Shown here one piece after another: positions 1 to 7,775 of a stretch of 64,000 nucleotides of DNA (within the stretch, counting starts at the first letter, position 1; every line of letters starts with the position of its first letter). Under the pieces are notes generated by a model. The model was not told the origin of the DNA. It saw nothing but the letters and a program-made list of their open reading frames with translations, and searched no databases. A program made the position numbers and the translations under genes. The DNA lies in the NCBI GenBank assembly GCA_965221725.1, contig OZ244909.1:806001-870000 (forward strand), written 5' to 3'. Source of the DNA: HK1 sp965221725 (GTDB taxonomy: Bacteria > Pseudomonadota > Gammaproteobacteria > HK1).

Positions 1-699
1 ACCGCTTCGATGACCGCGAAGATGGCCGAGGCCGCCCGCGCGGTGGCATCGCCGGACACCGACATCGTCGCCGTCACCGCCGAGTACGGACCGGAGAGCA
101 TCGAGGGGTATTACGACGAGGTGTTCTCGGTCCCCGCGATGCTCGATGCGGTGAGGACGCACCCGGACGCCGCGGGGGTCGTGGTCGGTTGTTTCGACGA
201 CACCGGCGTCGACGCGGCGCGGTGCGTGACCTCCGCCCCGGTGATCGGTCTCTGCCAGGCGGCGATGCAGGTGGCTTCCATCGTCTCCGGGGGCTTCACG
301 GTGGTCACCACCCTCGGTCGCTCCGTGCCGGCCCTGGAGCATCTGGCGCGGCGCTACGGATACGCGGACCGGTGCCGCCGGGTCCGGGCGTCGGAGATCC
401 CGGTACTCGCCCTGGAGGACCCGGCGTCGGGCGCCCGCGACCGGTTGCGGGCCGAAGTGCGCCGTGCACTCGACGAGGACGGCTGCGAAGCCATCGTGCT
501 CGGCTGCGCAGGAATGGTGGACATGGCCCGCGCGCTGTCGGAGGAGTGCGCGGTGCCGGTGATCGAGGGCGTGACCGCCGCGGTGAAGATCGTCGAGGGG
601 GTGGCGGCCCTGGGAATCACCACTTCGAAGCGGGGCGGCTACGCGCCGCCACGGGCGAAGACGTACACGGGAGCATTCTCGCGTTACGGTCCCGCCTGA
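1..699 (+). CDS. Asp/Glu/hydantoin racemase family protein (5' end cut by window)
   Basis: Cofactor-independent racemase of the Asp/Glu/hydantoin racemase superfamily, which inverts an alpha carbon with two cysteines acting as acid and base. Both cysteines are visible: VVGCFDD in the N-terminal half and VLGCAGM in the C-terminal half. The C-terminal VIEGVTAAVKIVEG stretch is also typical. The first ATG in the window is at 10, but the frame is open back to base 1 and reads TASMTAKM, matching the usual start region of this family (NPN...S.T), so the true start lies upstream. The substrate cannot be read from sequence; hydantoins or an amino-acid derivative fit the catabolic genes that follow. 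Family assignment is confident, substrate is not. Confidence 0.85.
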   Translation, partial: TASMTAKMAEAARAVASPDTDIVAVTAEYGPESIEGYYDEVFSVPAMLDAVRTHPDAAGVVVGCFDDTGVDAARCVTSAPVIGLCQAAMQVASIVSGGFTVVTTLGRSVPALEHLARRYGYADRCRRVRASEIPVLALEDPASGARDRLRAEVRRALDEDGCEAIVLGCAGMVDMARALSEECAVPVIEGVTAAVKIVEGVAALGITTSKRGGYAPPRAKTYTGAFSRYGPA

Positions 700-747
700 C
701 GGTCCGGGGTGAGGCGACGTCCGCGGCCTGCCCGATGGCGAATCGAC

Positions 748-1050
748 CTATTCGCTTTCGGCCAACCGAAGCCGACGCTCACTGCACCATACACGCACGA
801 TTCTGACGGCGCCCAAATCACGCCGGTAGACGATCCGGAACGGTGGGTGAATGAGTTCGCGCAGAGAGTGCTGACCGAATTCCGGGACCACGCGCCCCAT
901 GTCGGGATGATCTGCCAGAGATTCGATGCGGCGAAGAAGTTCGCCGATGAGCCGGACCCCCGCCTCTGCCACACCCTGCTCGGCATACCAGGTTTGGATG
1001 CCTTGCAGATCATCCAGCGCGGATTCGGCGAATCGAATCTGCGCGGACAT
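748..1050 (-). CDS. RelE/ParE-type toxin
   Basis: A 100-residue protein with the hallmarks of the RelE/ParE toxin fold: an N-terminal helix with A..DL..I..WYAEQ, a middle RRIESLADHPDMGR segment, and C-terminal strands RELIHPPFRIVYRRD followed by VRIVRVWCSERR. ParE members poison DNA gyrase and RelE members cleave mRNA; the sequence alone does not decide which. It lies 3 bp downstream of the Phd-like antitoxin gene on the same strand, the usual antitoxin-first order, so the two are almost certainly co-transcribed. Confidence 0.85.
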   Translation of the reverse strand: MSAQIRFAESALDDLQGIQTWYAEQGVAEAGVRLIGELLRRIESLADHPDMGRVVPEFGQHSLRELIHPPFRIVYRRDLGAVRIVRVWCSERRLRLAESE

Positions 1051-1053
1051 GTG

Positions 1054-1323
1054 TCAGTCGATACCAAGCCGGGCCCTGGCTTTGAGCAGAGAAACCTCCC
1101 GTCCTGCCTCCAGATCTGCCAGACCCTCGACGACGGCGCGCATGAACGCCCGCTCCTCCTCGGCCGCCTCGTAGTCATCGACCGATTGCATGACTGCGAC
1201 ACCGCGTCCCCGGCGGGTCAGCAAAACAGGGCGGTGCGAGTCGGCGACGTGCTTCACCACGCGTCCGTGATTGATCTTCAGATCCGTGAGCGGCATCACA
1301 TCCTGCGAGAACCTGATGGCCAT
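1054..1323 (-). CDS. Phd/YefM-type antitoxin
   Basis: An 89-residue antitoxin. The N-terminal half (MPLTDLKINHGRVVKHVADSHRPVLLTRRGRGVAVM) matches the Phd/YefM DNA-binding domain that also represses its own promoter. The C-terminal half (EEERAFMRAVVEGLADLEAGREVSL) is the acidic and helical tail expected to wrap the toxin. It is followed after 3 bp by the ParE-like toxin. An inverted repeat upstream (1341-1387) could be the operator for autoregulation. Confidence 0.85.
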   Translation of the reverse strand: MAIRFSQDVMPLTDLKINHGRVVKHVADSHRPVLLTRRGRGVAVMQSVDDYEAAEEERAFMRAVVEGLADLEAGREVSLLKARARLGID

Positions 1324-1340
1324 GGTTCGATCAACCTGAA

Positions 1341-1387
1341 ATTGACCTGTTACTCACTCCGAGAATGACACCCGTTCAATGGTCAAT
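1341..1387. promoter_or_regulatory. Candidate operator of the toxin-antitoxin pair
   Basis: Two perfect 7-bp arms, ATTGACC at 1341-1347 and GGTCAAT at 1381-1387, face each other about 20 bp upstream of the antitoxin start. Phd/YefM antitoxins usually repress their own promoter through such palindromes. The arms are far apart (33 bp) and no convincing -35/-10 pair is visible, so this is only a candidate. Confidence 0.3.
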
Positions 1388-1458
1388 CAAGCCTTGGCAC
1401 GACGCAGTGGGCGGTGCGAAGGAATCCGAGTCACCCCTATCGCTTGCCTTCCGAGGAC

Positions 1459-2562
1459 TCACCCGAAGACCAGCACCGGCTTTCCCAGCACTTCGGCCCG
1501 CGGGGCCACGCCGAGCCCGGGGGCGGACGGCGCCGCCATGCGGCCGCGGACTCGTCGCGGCGCGCCGTCGGCGATGGCGACGGTCACGTAGCTGTTGAAG
1601 TCGGTGGCGGTGAACAGGCATTCGGGCGGCGTGCTGTGCGCAAGGTGGGCGATCGCGGCGGTGACGATGTCGCCGCCCCAGGTGTCCTCCAGGGTCATGG
1701 CGATGCCGAGCGAGACGCACAGATCGCGCGCCTGCCGCGCCCGCGTCATGCCGCCGAACTTCGCAATCTTGATGTTGACCACGTCCATCGCGAGATCCGC
1801 ATGTCCGCGCAGCAGCGCGTCGATGCCGTCGATGGACTCGTCGAGCACGAAGGGGCGGTCGGTGTGCCGACGCACCGAGAGGCACTCCGCGTAGCTCGCG
1901 CACGGCTGCTCGATGTAGACGTCCACATCGCGCACCGCGGCGGTTACCCGCATCGCCTCGTGGCGGAGCCAGCCGGTATTGGCGTCCGCGATGAGCTTGT
2001 CCCCGGGGGCCAGAGCCGCCGCGCATGCACGTACCCGTTCGATATCGACGCCCGGATCGCCGCCGACCTTGAGCTGGAAGCGCCGGTATCCCTCCTTCCG
2101 GTACGCCGCCACGCTCGCCGCCATGGCGTCGGGTGAGTCCTGAGAAATCGCCCGGTAGAGGACGAAGTCGTCCCCGTAGCGCCCCCCGAGCAGCGCGCAG
2201 ACCGGCATCCCCGCCACCTGGCCGAGCACGTCCCAGGCCGCCATGTCGAGGGCGCTCTTGACGTAGGGGTGGCCCCTGAGCGCCCGGTCCATGGTGCGGT
2301 TCAGCCGCTCGACCTGCGTCGGATCCTCGCCGATGAGCCGCGGGGCCAGCTCCTGCAGGCCGGCGCGCACGCCGCGCGCGTAGGACGGCAGGTACACCGG
2401 GCCGAGCGGACAGACCTCGCCGTGGCCCCGGACTCCGGCGTCGGTCTCGATACGCACCACGGTGCTGTCGAAGACCTCCACCGACTTGCCGCCGGACCAC
2501 TTGTAGCTGCCTTCGTGCAACGGAAGGTCCACCTGAAAGACCGAGATCCCCGTGATCTTCAT
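1459..2562 (-). CDS. Mandelate racemase/muconate lactonizing enzyme family dehydratase, cis-3-hydroxyproline dehydratase-like
   Basis: Enolase-superfamily enzyme of 367 residues. The N-terminal capping domain carries the EGSYKWSGGKSVEVFDSTVV signature seen in cis-3-hydroxy-L-proline dehydratases and 4-hydroxyproline-betaine epimerases. In the barrel one sees the KxG base (QLKVGG), the metal-binding acids (ADANTGW, IEQPC, DESIDG) and the second-side lysine (KIAKFGG). These enzymes abstract the alpha proton of an amino-acid-like substrate after Mg2+ binding. A racemase, dipeptidase and flavin dehydrogenases around it point to catabolism of a modified amino acid. The subgroup call rests on the N-terminal signature; other enolase-family activities remain possible. 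Confidence 0.8.
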   Translation of the reverse strand: MKITGISVFQVDLPLHEGSYKWSGGKSVEVFDSTVVRIETDAGVRGHGEVCPLGPVYLPSYARGVRAGLQELAPRLIGEDPTQVERLNRTMDRALRGHPYVKSALDMAAWDVLGQVAGMPVCALLGGRYGDDFVLYRAISQDSPDAMAASVAAYRKEGYRRFQLKVGGDPGVDIERVRACAAALAPGDKLIADANTGWLRHEAMRVTAAVRDVDVYIEQPCASYAECLSVRRHTDRPFVLDESIDGIDALLRGHADLAMDVVNIKIAKFGGMTRARQARDLCVSLGIAMTLEDTWGGDIVTAAIAHLAHSTPPECLFTATDFNSYVTVAIADGAPRRVRGRMAAPSAPGLGVAPRAEVLGKPVLVFG

Positions 2563-2704
2563 GCCGCCTCCGGACCCGCGCGTCGATCGGGCGAGTGCGA
2601 TAGCGGACCGGAAGCAGACGGTATGACCGGACCATGCCTCCGGGCAGAATGCCGGCCTCGATCACGCACCGGACCGGGAGAGGATCGAATCACCTCGCGG
2701 AACA

Positions 2705-3691
2705 TCACTCCCCCCAGACTTCGCCGAGGAAGCGCAGCCAGTTCTCTCCGAGGATCTTGCGGATTCGCATCTCGCTCCAGCCGCGGCGGACCATCGCGGC
2801 GGTGAGGTTCGGAAACTCCCCGATGGTGGCGAGCCCCTCCGGCAGGCGCGGCACCCGCGGCGTACCCGGCACCAGCAACCGCCCGTGGCCCTTGTCCCGG
2901 CGCAGCCACTCGAAGAACGCGACATCCTGGTCCTGGGTGAAGTCGGTGCCGATGCCCACCGCATCCTCCCCGGCCACGTCGATGACGTACTCGAACACCT
3001 CGACGCACTGGTCCACCGTGGTCTCGTCACCCCACGGGAGGAACGGGGGGTAGGTCGCGACCCCGACAAAGCCGCCCCGCTCCACCACCGCCCGCATCTC
3101 GGCGTCGGTCTTGTTGCGCGGATGCGCCATGATTCCGGTGGGGCAGCAGTGGGTGCAGGCGACCGGCTTCGCCGAATGGCGCACCGCGTCCGCGCTCGTC
3201 TGCGGACCCACATGGGAGAGGTCGACGAGCACCCCGCAGCGGTTCATCTCGTCGATCACATCCCGCCCGAAATCCGACAGCCCTCCGTCGCGCGACTCCC
3301 AGCACCCGCTGCCGACCAGGTTCTGCGTGTTGTAGGTGAGCTGCATCACCCGCACCCCGAGGTCGCGGAACAGCTCGACGAACTCGGTCCGGTCTTCCAG
3401 CGCGGAGGTGTTCTGCCAGCCGAGGATGATGCCGGTGCGGCCCTCGCGCTTCGCGCGCCGGATGTCGGCGACGCCATGCACCTGGAGCAGCAGATCGTCG
3501 TGCTCGCGAAACCAACCCTTCCACTGCGCGACGTTCTCCATGGTGGCCCGGAACCCTTCCCACACCGAACAGGTGCAGTTCGCGGCGGTCACCCCACCCG
3601 CGCGCATCTCCTCGAACACGGTTCGACTCCAGTTCGAGATGATCAGTCCATCGATCAGGATCGCATCGTCGTGCAGTTCGGCCGGGTTCAT
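2705..3691 (-). CDS. Membrane dipeptidase (peptidase M19) family protein, atypical metal site
   Basis: A 328-residue TIM-barrel hydrolase of the M19 renal dipeptidase family. Visible family features are GVRVMQLTYNTQN, DLSHVGP, the PVACTHCCP strand and the GIGTDFTQD strand with the conserved Asp. The N-terminal HxD metal pair of classical members is absent (the strand reads ILIDGLIISNW). The Glu that normally bridges both zincs is also not seen (GIILGWQNTSALED), so only one metal site may be formed. The ATG at 3691 is chosen because GAGGGTGGTGCG lies just upstream; a longer open frame continues to 4195 but is not protein-like. Likely an amidohydrolase acting on a small amide or peptide rather than a standard dipeptidase. 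Confidence 0.75.
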   Translation of the reverse strand: MNPAELHDDAILIDGLIISNWSRTVFEEMRAGGVTAANCTCSVWEGFRATMENVAQWKGWFREHDDLLLQVHGVADIRRAKREGRTGIILGWQNTSALEDRTEFVELFRDLGVRVMQLTYNTQNLVGSGCWESRDGGLSDFGRDVIDEMNRCGVLVDLSHVGPQTSADAVRHSAKPVACTHCCPTGIMAHPRNKTDAEMRAVVERGGFVGVATYPPFLPWGDETTVDQCVEVFEYVIDVAGEDAVGIGTDFTQDQDVAFFEWLRRDKGHGRLLVPGTPRVPRLPEGLATIGEFPNLTAAMVRRGWSEMRIRKILGENWLRFLGEVWGE

Positions 3692-3945
3692 CGCACCACC
3701 CTCGGGTTCACTCCGTTCAACGGGCCGTGAACGTAGCATGCGGACGCTCGAGCGCGTATCGCCATTGAGGTCGACCGTCCTCTGATGGTCGTGAATTCTC
3801 TCGATACGGGCCCGGTGGAATCGGCGGCGGTCGGTCGGAAACAAGGGCCACGCATACGGCCTGCGGGACAGGCCGGGGCCCGACAATCGGCGGCGGGCGC
3901 TCGAAGTGCAGGCCACGAGCGCATGTTCGGTGCGCACAGAGGGCG

Positions 3946-5619
3946 TCAGCGCCGTCTCCCCGGCGTGCCGTTTGCCACCCAGTACGGGGCGGTCGACGGC
4001 GCGAGCGGGTCGCGGCCCCGGATCGCATCGGCGAGCTTCTCCGCGATCATGATGGTGGGTGCGTTGAGGTTGCCATTGACGATCCTCGGCATGATCGATG
4101 CGTCCACCACCCGCAGCGCTTCGATGTCGTGGACCCGCCCCTCCCCGTCGGTGACCGCGTTGCGGTCGGTGGCCGGACCCATCGCGCAGGTGCACGAGGG
4201 GTGGTAGGCGCTCTCGGCGTTGCGCCGCACCCAGGCGTCGATGGCGTCGTCGCGGTCGGGCACGCCGGGGCCGGGACCGAGCTCTCCGCCCTGATACGGA
4301 TCGAAGGGTCGCTGCGCGGCAATCTCGCGCGAGATGCGCACCGCATCGCGCATGTCCTGTCGATCGGATTCGGTGGTGAGGTAGTTGAAGACGATCGACG
4401 GCGGATCGCGGGGGTCGATGGAGCGGATGCGCACCTGCCCGGTGCTGGTGCCCTTCATCGGCCCCACGTGCATCTGGAAGCCGTGCCCGTCGGCGGGGTT
4501 GCGCCCGTCGTAGCTCATGGCGATGGGCACGAAGTGGTATTGCAGGTTCGGGATCTCCAGAGAATCGCGCGAGCGCACGAACGCGCCCGCCTCGAAGTGG
4601 TTCGACGCCCCGACCCCGGTGCCGGTGAACATCCAGCGCGCGCCGATGAGGAGCTGGTTCCAGGGCTTGAGCGCCGGATACAGCGTGACCGGCCGCTTCG
4701 AACGGAACTGGACGTAGATCTCGGGGTGGTCCTGGAGGTTGGCCCCGACCCCGGGGCGCTCGGCGGTTACCGCAATGCCGAGGCCCGCGAGGAAATCCGG
4801 GTCGCCGACGCCGGAGCGCTGGAGGAGCCGCGGCGAATCGATCGCGCCGGCGCAGCAGATGACCTCGCGTTCGGCCCGGATGCGCTCGGCGCCGCCGGAG
4901 CCCGTGATCTCGATCCCTGTCGCCCGCCCCCGCTCGACGACAATCCGGCTCACCAGCGTGCGGGGCCGTACCGTGAGGTTCGCACGCGCCAGCGCCGGCT
5001 GGAGATAGAAGAACGCGGCGCCGCCCCGCCGCCCGCGCCAGGTGGTGCGGTCCATCGGCGCGAAGCCTTCCTGGCGGTAGCCGTTCAGGTCCTCGGTGCG
5101 CGCGAAGCCGGCCGCGACGCCCGATTCGATGAACGCCTCGAACAGCGGGTTGGTCGGCCGGGACCGGGTCACGGGGAGCGGGCCGTCACCGCCGTGGTAG
5201 TCGTCCGGGCCGGTGTCGCGGGTCTCCGCCTTGCGGAAGTACGGCAGGCAGTGCGGATACGACCAGTGCGCGAGGCCGGGGATCCGGGCCCACCCGTCGT
5301 AGTCGAGCGGATTGCCGCGGATGTAGACCATGCCGTTGATCGAAGACGAGCCGCCGAGCGCCTTGCCCCGCGGGCAGTCCATGCGCCGGCCGTCCATCCC
5401 CGGCTCCGGCTCGGTGACGTAGGCCCAGTTCCAGGTGGTGCCGTTTTGCGGATACGAGAGCGCGGCCGGCATCCGGATGCGCCACTCCCACCATGGCACC
5501 GGCCGGCCGGCCTCGACGAGGAGGACGCGCACGTCCGCGTCCTCGGTGAGCCGGCGCGCGAGCACGCACCCCGCCGATCCGGCCCCGATGATAATGTAGT
5601 CGTAGCTGGACGTGGCCAT
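3946..5619 (-). CDS. GMC-family FAD oxidoreductase (choline dehydrogenase-like)
   Basis: A 557-residue glucose-methanol-choline oxidoreductase. The ADP-binding motif GAGSAGCVLARRL is at the N-terminus, followed by the GGSSSINGMVYIRG loop and the internal signature GAIDSPRLLQRSGVG. Near the C-terminus are the catalytic His region YHPSCTCAMG and VDASIMPRIVNGNLNAPTIMIAEK. Members oxidise primary alcohols such as choline with flavin. The gene diverges from the Gfo/Idh/MocA gene at 5744 across a 124-bp region. A second GMC gene lies at 7776-9410, so two related alcohols may be processed here. Substrate unknown. Confidence 0.9.
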   Translation of the reverse strand: MATSSYDYIIIGAGSAGCVLARRLTEDADVRVLLVEAGRPVPWWEWRIRMPAALSYPQNGTTWNWAYVTEPEPGMDGRRMDCPRGKALGGSSSINGMVYIRGNPLDYDGWARIPGLAHWSYPHCLPYFRKAETRDTGPDDYHGGDGPLPVTRSRPTNPLFEAFIESGVAAGFARTEDLNGYRQEGFAPMDRTTWRGRRGGAAFFYLQPALARANLTVRPRTLVSRIVVERGRATGIEITGSGGAERIRAEREVICCAGAIDSPRLLQRSGVGDPDFLAGLGIAVTAERPGVGANLQDHPEIYVQFRSKRPVTLYPALKPWNQLLIGARWMFTGTGVGASNHFEAGAFVRSRDSLEIPNLQYHFVPIAMSYDGRNPADGHGFQMHVGPMKGTSTGQVRIRSIDPRDPPSIVFNYLTTESDRQDMRDAVRISREIAAQRPFDPYQGGELGPGPGVPDRDDAIDAWVRRNAESAYHPSCTCAMGPATDRNAVTDGEGRVHDIEALRVVDASIMPRIVNGNLNAPTIMIAEKLADAIRGRDPLAPSTAPYWVANGTPGRRR

Positions 5620-5743
5620 GACATCGTTCTCCCGATCCGGCGACCCTTCCCCCCGGAAAGCTTACGGGAAGTTCGGCAACAAGATGAGCCGGACCGCGCA
5701 CGACGACCCATCGCGCCCCGGACCCACCACCCAGGAGGTGACC

Positions 5744-6724
5744 ATGTCCGACGACACCGCTCGACCCCTGCGCATCGCGATGATCGCGACCGGCGGCATC
5801 GCCGAGAGCGCCCTCGGCCCGGCGATCCGGCGCACCACCGGAGCGGAGCTGTGGAGCGTGCTGAGCCGCGATGCGGGTCGCGCCCGCGACTTTGCCGCTC
5901 GCCACGGCGCCGCGTCCCCCGAGCCCGCGCACGACGACATCGACGCCCTCCTCGCCGATCCGGAACTCGACGCGGTGGTGATCGCGTCGGCCGACGGCCT
6001 GCACGCCGAGCAATGCATCGCGGCGGCGCGGGCCGGCAAGCACGTGCTCTGCGAAAAACCGATGGCGACCTCCGCCGCCGACGCCGAACGCATGGCCGCC
6101 GCCTGCCGCAGCGCCGGGGTCAGGCTCGGCATCGCCTACCACATGCGCTGGCACCGCGGACACCGGAATCTCGCCCACGCCGCCCACACCGGCCGCTTCG
6201 GAGCCCTGCGTCACATGCGCGCGCAGTGGACGATGCGGGCGCCGGACGACTCCACCTGGCGGGCGCACTCCGAGGTCGGGCGCTGGTGGAGTCTCGCCGC
6301 GGTCGGAACCCACTGCCTCGACCAGGTGCGCTGGTACATGCTGCCGTCGTGCGGCGAGGTCGTGCGCCTCACCCCCGTCATCACCCGCAACGTATTCGGC
6401 GGCCCGCACGATGAGGCCGCGCTGCTCGCGCTGGAGTTCGAATCCGGCGCGACGGCCGAGATCTGCACCTCGGTACTGTTCGATGCGCCGAAACGCATGG
6501 AGGTCTACGGCAGCGAGGGCTACGCTCTGTTCGACGATACCCTCGGCCGGTACGGGGCGGGACTCATCACGACCCACGAGGGCGACCACGCCTTCGACGT
6601 CGCCGACCCCTACACCGGCGAGATCGAAGACTTCGCCGCCGCGGTACGCGAGCACCGCGACCCGGAGGTGAGCGGCGAAGAAGGCGCGCGCAACGTGGCG
6701 CTGCTCGAACAGGCCGTTTCCTGA
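5744..6724 (+). CDS. Gfo/Idh/MocA family NAD(P)-dependent oxidoreductase
   Basis: A 326-residue dehydrogenase. The N-terminal Rossmann fold has IAMIATGGIAESALGPAI, followed by DAVVIASADGLHAEQC and the family hallmark CEKPMATS, whose Lys-Pro contacts cofactor and substrate. The C-terminal half is the usual open beta-sheet substrate domain (HMRWHRGHRN, THCLDQVRW). Start at 5744 is chosen for the AGGAGGTG ribosome-binding site directly upstream; the frame is open further back but reads as non-coding. It is the only plus-strand gene in this part of the catabolic cluster. It probably oxidises a cyclic polyol or sugar-like substrate. Confidence 0.88.
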   Translation: MSDDTARPLRIAMIATGGIAESALGPAIRRTTGAELWSVLSRDAGRARDFAARHGAASPEPAHDDIDALLADPELDAVVIASADGLHAEQCIAAARAGKHVLCEKPMATSAADAERMAAACRSAGVRLGIAYHMRWHRGHRNLAHAAHTGRFGALRHMRAQWTMRAPDDSTWRAHSEVGRWWSLAAVGTHCLDQVRWYMLPSCGEVVRLTPVITRNVFGGPHDEAALLALEFESGATAEICTSVLFDAPKRMEVYGSEGYALFDDTLGRYGAGLITTHEGDHAFDVADPYTGEIEDFAAAVREHRDPEVSGEEGARNVALLEQAVS

Positions 6725-6734
6725 GAGGAGCCAA

Positions 6735-6844
6735 CCCGGAAATTCCTGCCCCCCTTCGACTCCTGAGGCTTCGGGCGAGTCCGCGCATACAGGCCCGATA
6801 TACCAGGCAAAAATTCGAAGTGAGACAAGACCGAAATTTCCGGG
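6735..6844. repeat. Inverted-repeat element ending in CCCGGAAATT
   Basis: CCCGGAAATT at 6735-6744 is mirrored by AATTTCCGGG at 6835-6844, enclosing a 110-bp non-coding stretch between two convergent genes. The same terminal sequence bounds a second element at 23151-23337, which suggests a small dispersed repeat family. No target-site duplication is evident here. It might also serve as a bidirectional terminator, but no T-run follows. Confidence 0.45.
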
Positions 6845-6864
6845 CCGAGAGTGAACCGGCCGGC

Positions 6865-7761
6865 TCAGACGCGAGGCCGCCGCCTCGACGGCAGGACCTC
6901 GGTCAGGGCGGCGGCGATGATCAGCGTCGACCCCACGATCTGGACCGTACCGAATGGCTCGCCGGCGAGCAGCGCCGCGGACGCCAGCCCGGTAATCACC
7001 TCCATCATCATCAGGAGTCCGGCGCGACCGGGGCTGATGAGCCGTGCACCCCACAGGACTCCCCCCGCGCTCAGCGCACTCAGGACGGCGACGACGAGGA
7101 CGATGGCCGCGGCCGGCGGGGTGACGGCGGGTAACGGGGCTTCCAGAGCCGGCAGCAGCGCGAGGATCGCGATCACCACCGTGCCGCCGCCGAACAGCGC
7201 CGCGGTGTGCGCGATCGGCGAGACCGCCGCGTCCTGGTGCACGCGCAGGGAGCCGAGCGCCCACGCCCCGCCCGCGATCAGCGCGCACCAGTCGCCGAGG
7301 TTGCGCGGCAGCGGCACCCCGCTCTCGCCGCCGAGCACCACCCACAGCCCACCGAGCCCGAGGATCAGCGCGGCGACGCGGGAGGCGCTGAGCCGCTCCG
7401 CCAGCAGCACCCGGCCGAGCAAGGTGGCCCATACCGGGCTCAGATAGAAGAGCAGGATCGCGGCCACGACCTCGGTGAGGACGAGCGACACCGTGTAGAG
7501 CACGAATGCGCTGCCGGTGAGCAGGCCGGTCACCAGCATGCGCGGCGTGAACACCGTCCGCACGAGCGAGTGCCGGACGAGGACGGGAACGAACAGCGCG
7601 AGCGCCACCAGAAAGAAGCCGAGCGTCATCCATACGACGCCCACCCCCCGGTCTTCCAGGTACCGCACCGGAATCCAGTACAGCCCCCACAGCGCCCCGG
7701 AGATCGCGATGACGGCCTCGGGCGCGCCCAGATGCGGGCCAGCACGCGGGCGCCGCCCCAC
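6865..7761 (-). CDS. EamA/DMT-superfamily transporter
   Basis: About 298 residues and strongly hydrophobic, with around ten predicted membrane segments in two similar halves, as in drug/metabolite transporters of the EamA type. Recognisable parts are GALWGLYWIPVRY at the start of the first half, the end of that half (FYLSPVWATLLGRVLLAERL) and the end of the second half (MMMEVITGLASAALLAGEPF). Starts in this frame are uncertain. GTG at 7761, 15 bp after the GMC stop, is preferred; TTG at 7779 overlapping that stop is an alternative. It is probably the last gene of a minus-strand operon SDR-GMC-EamA and may export or import the pathway metabolite. Confidence 0.78.
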   Translation of the reverse strand: MGRRPRAGPHLGAPEAVIAISGALWGLYWIPVRYLEDRGVGVVWMTLGFFLVALALFVPVLVRHSLVRTVFTPRMLVTGLLTGSAFVLYTVSLVLTEVVAAILLFYLSPVWATLLGRVLLAERLSASRVAALILGLGGLWVVLGGESGVPLPRNLGDWCALIAGGAWALGSLRVHQDAAVSPIAHTAALFGGGTVVIAILALLPALEAPLPAVTPPAAAIVLVVAVLSALSAGGVLWGARLISPGRAGLLMMMEVITGLASAALLAGEPFGTVQIVGSTLIIAAALTEVLPSRRRPRV

Positions 7762-7775
7762 CCGGTGCGCGGGGT

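Noticed and set aside
709..1368. Plus-strand frame covering the toxin-antitoxin pair
   Set aside because: The minus strand shows two complete toxin-antitoxin family matches with correct spacing.
3692..3945. Upstream extension of the M19 protein (open to 4195)
   Set aside because: The extra residues are Arg/His-rich noise overlapping the next gene, and a ribosome-binding site supports 3691.
4129..6414. Plus-strand open frame of about 760 codons across the GMC gene and the Gfo/Idh gene
   Set aside because: Antisense or out of frame to two well-supported enzymes; composition (His/Arg/Ala repeats) is that of GC-rich non-coding frames.
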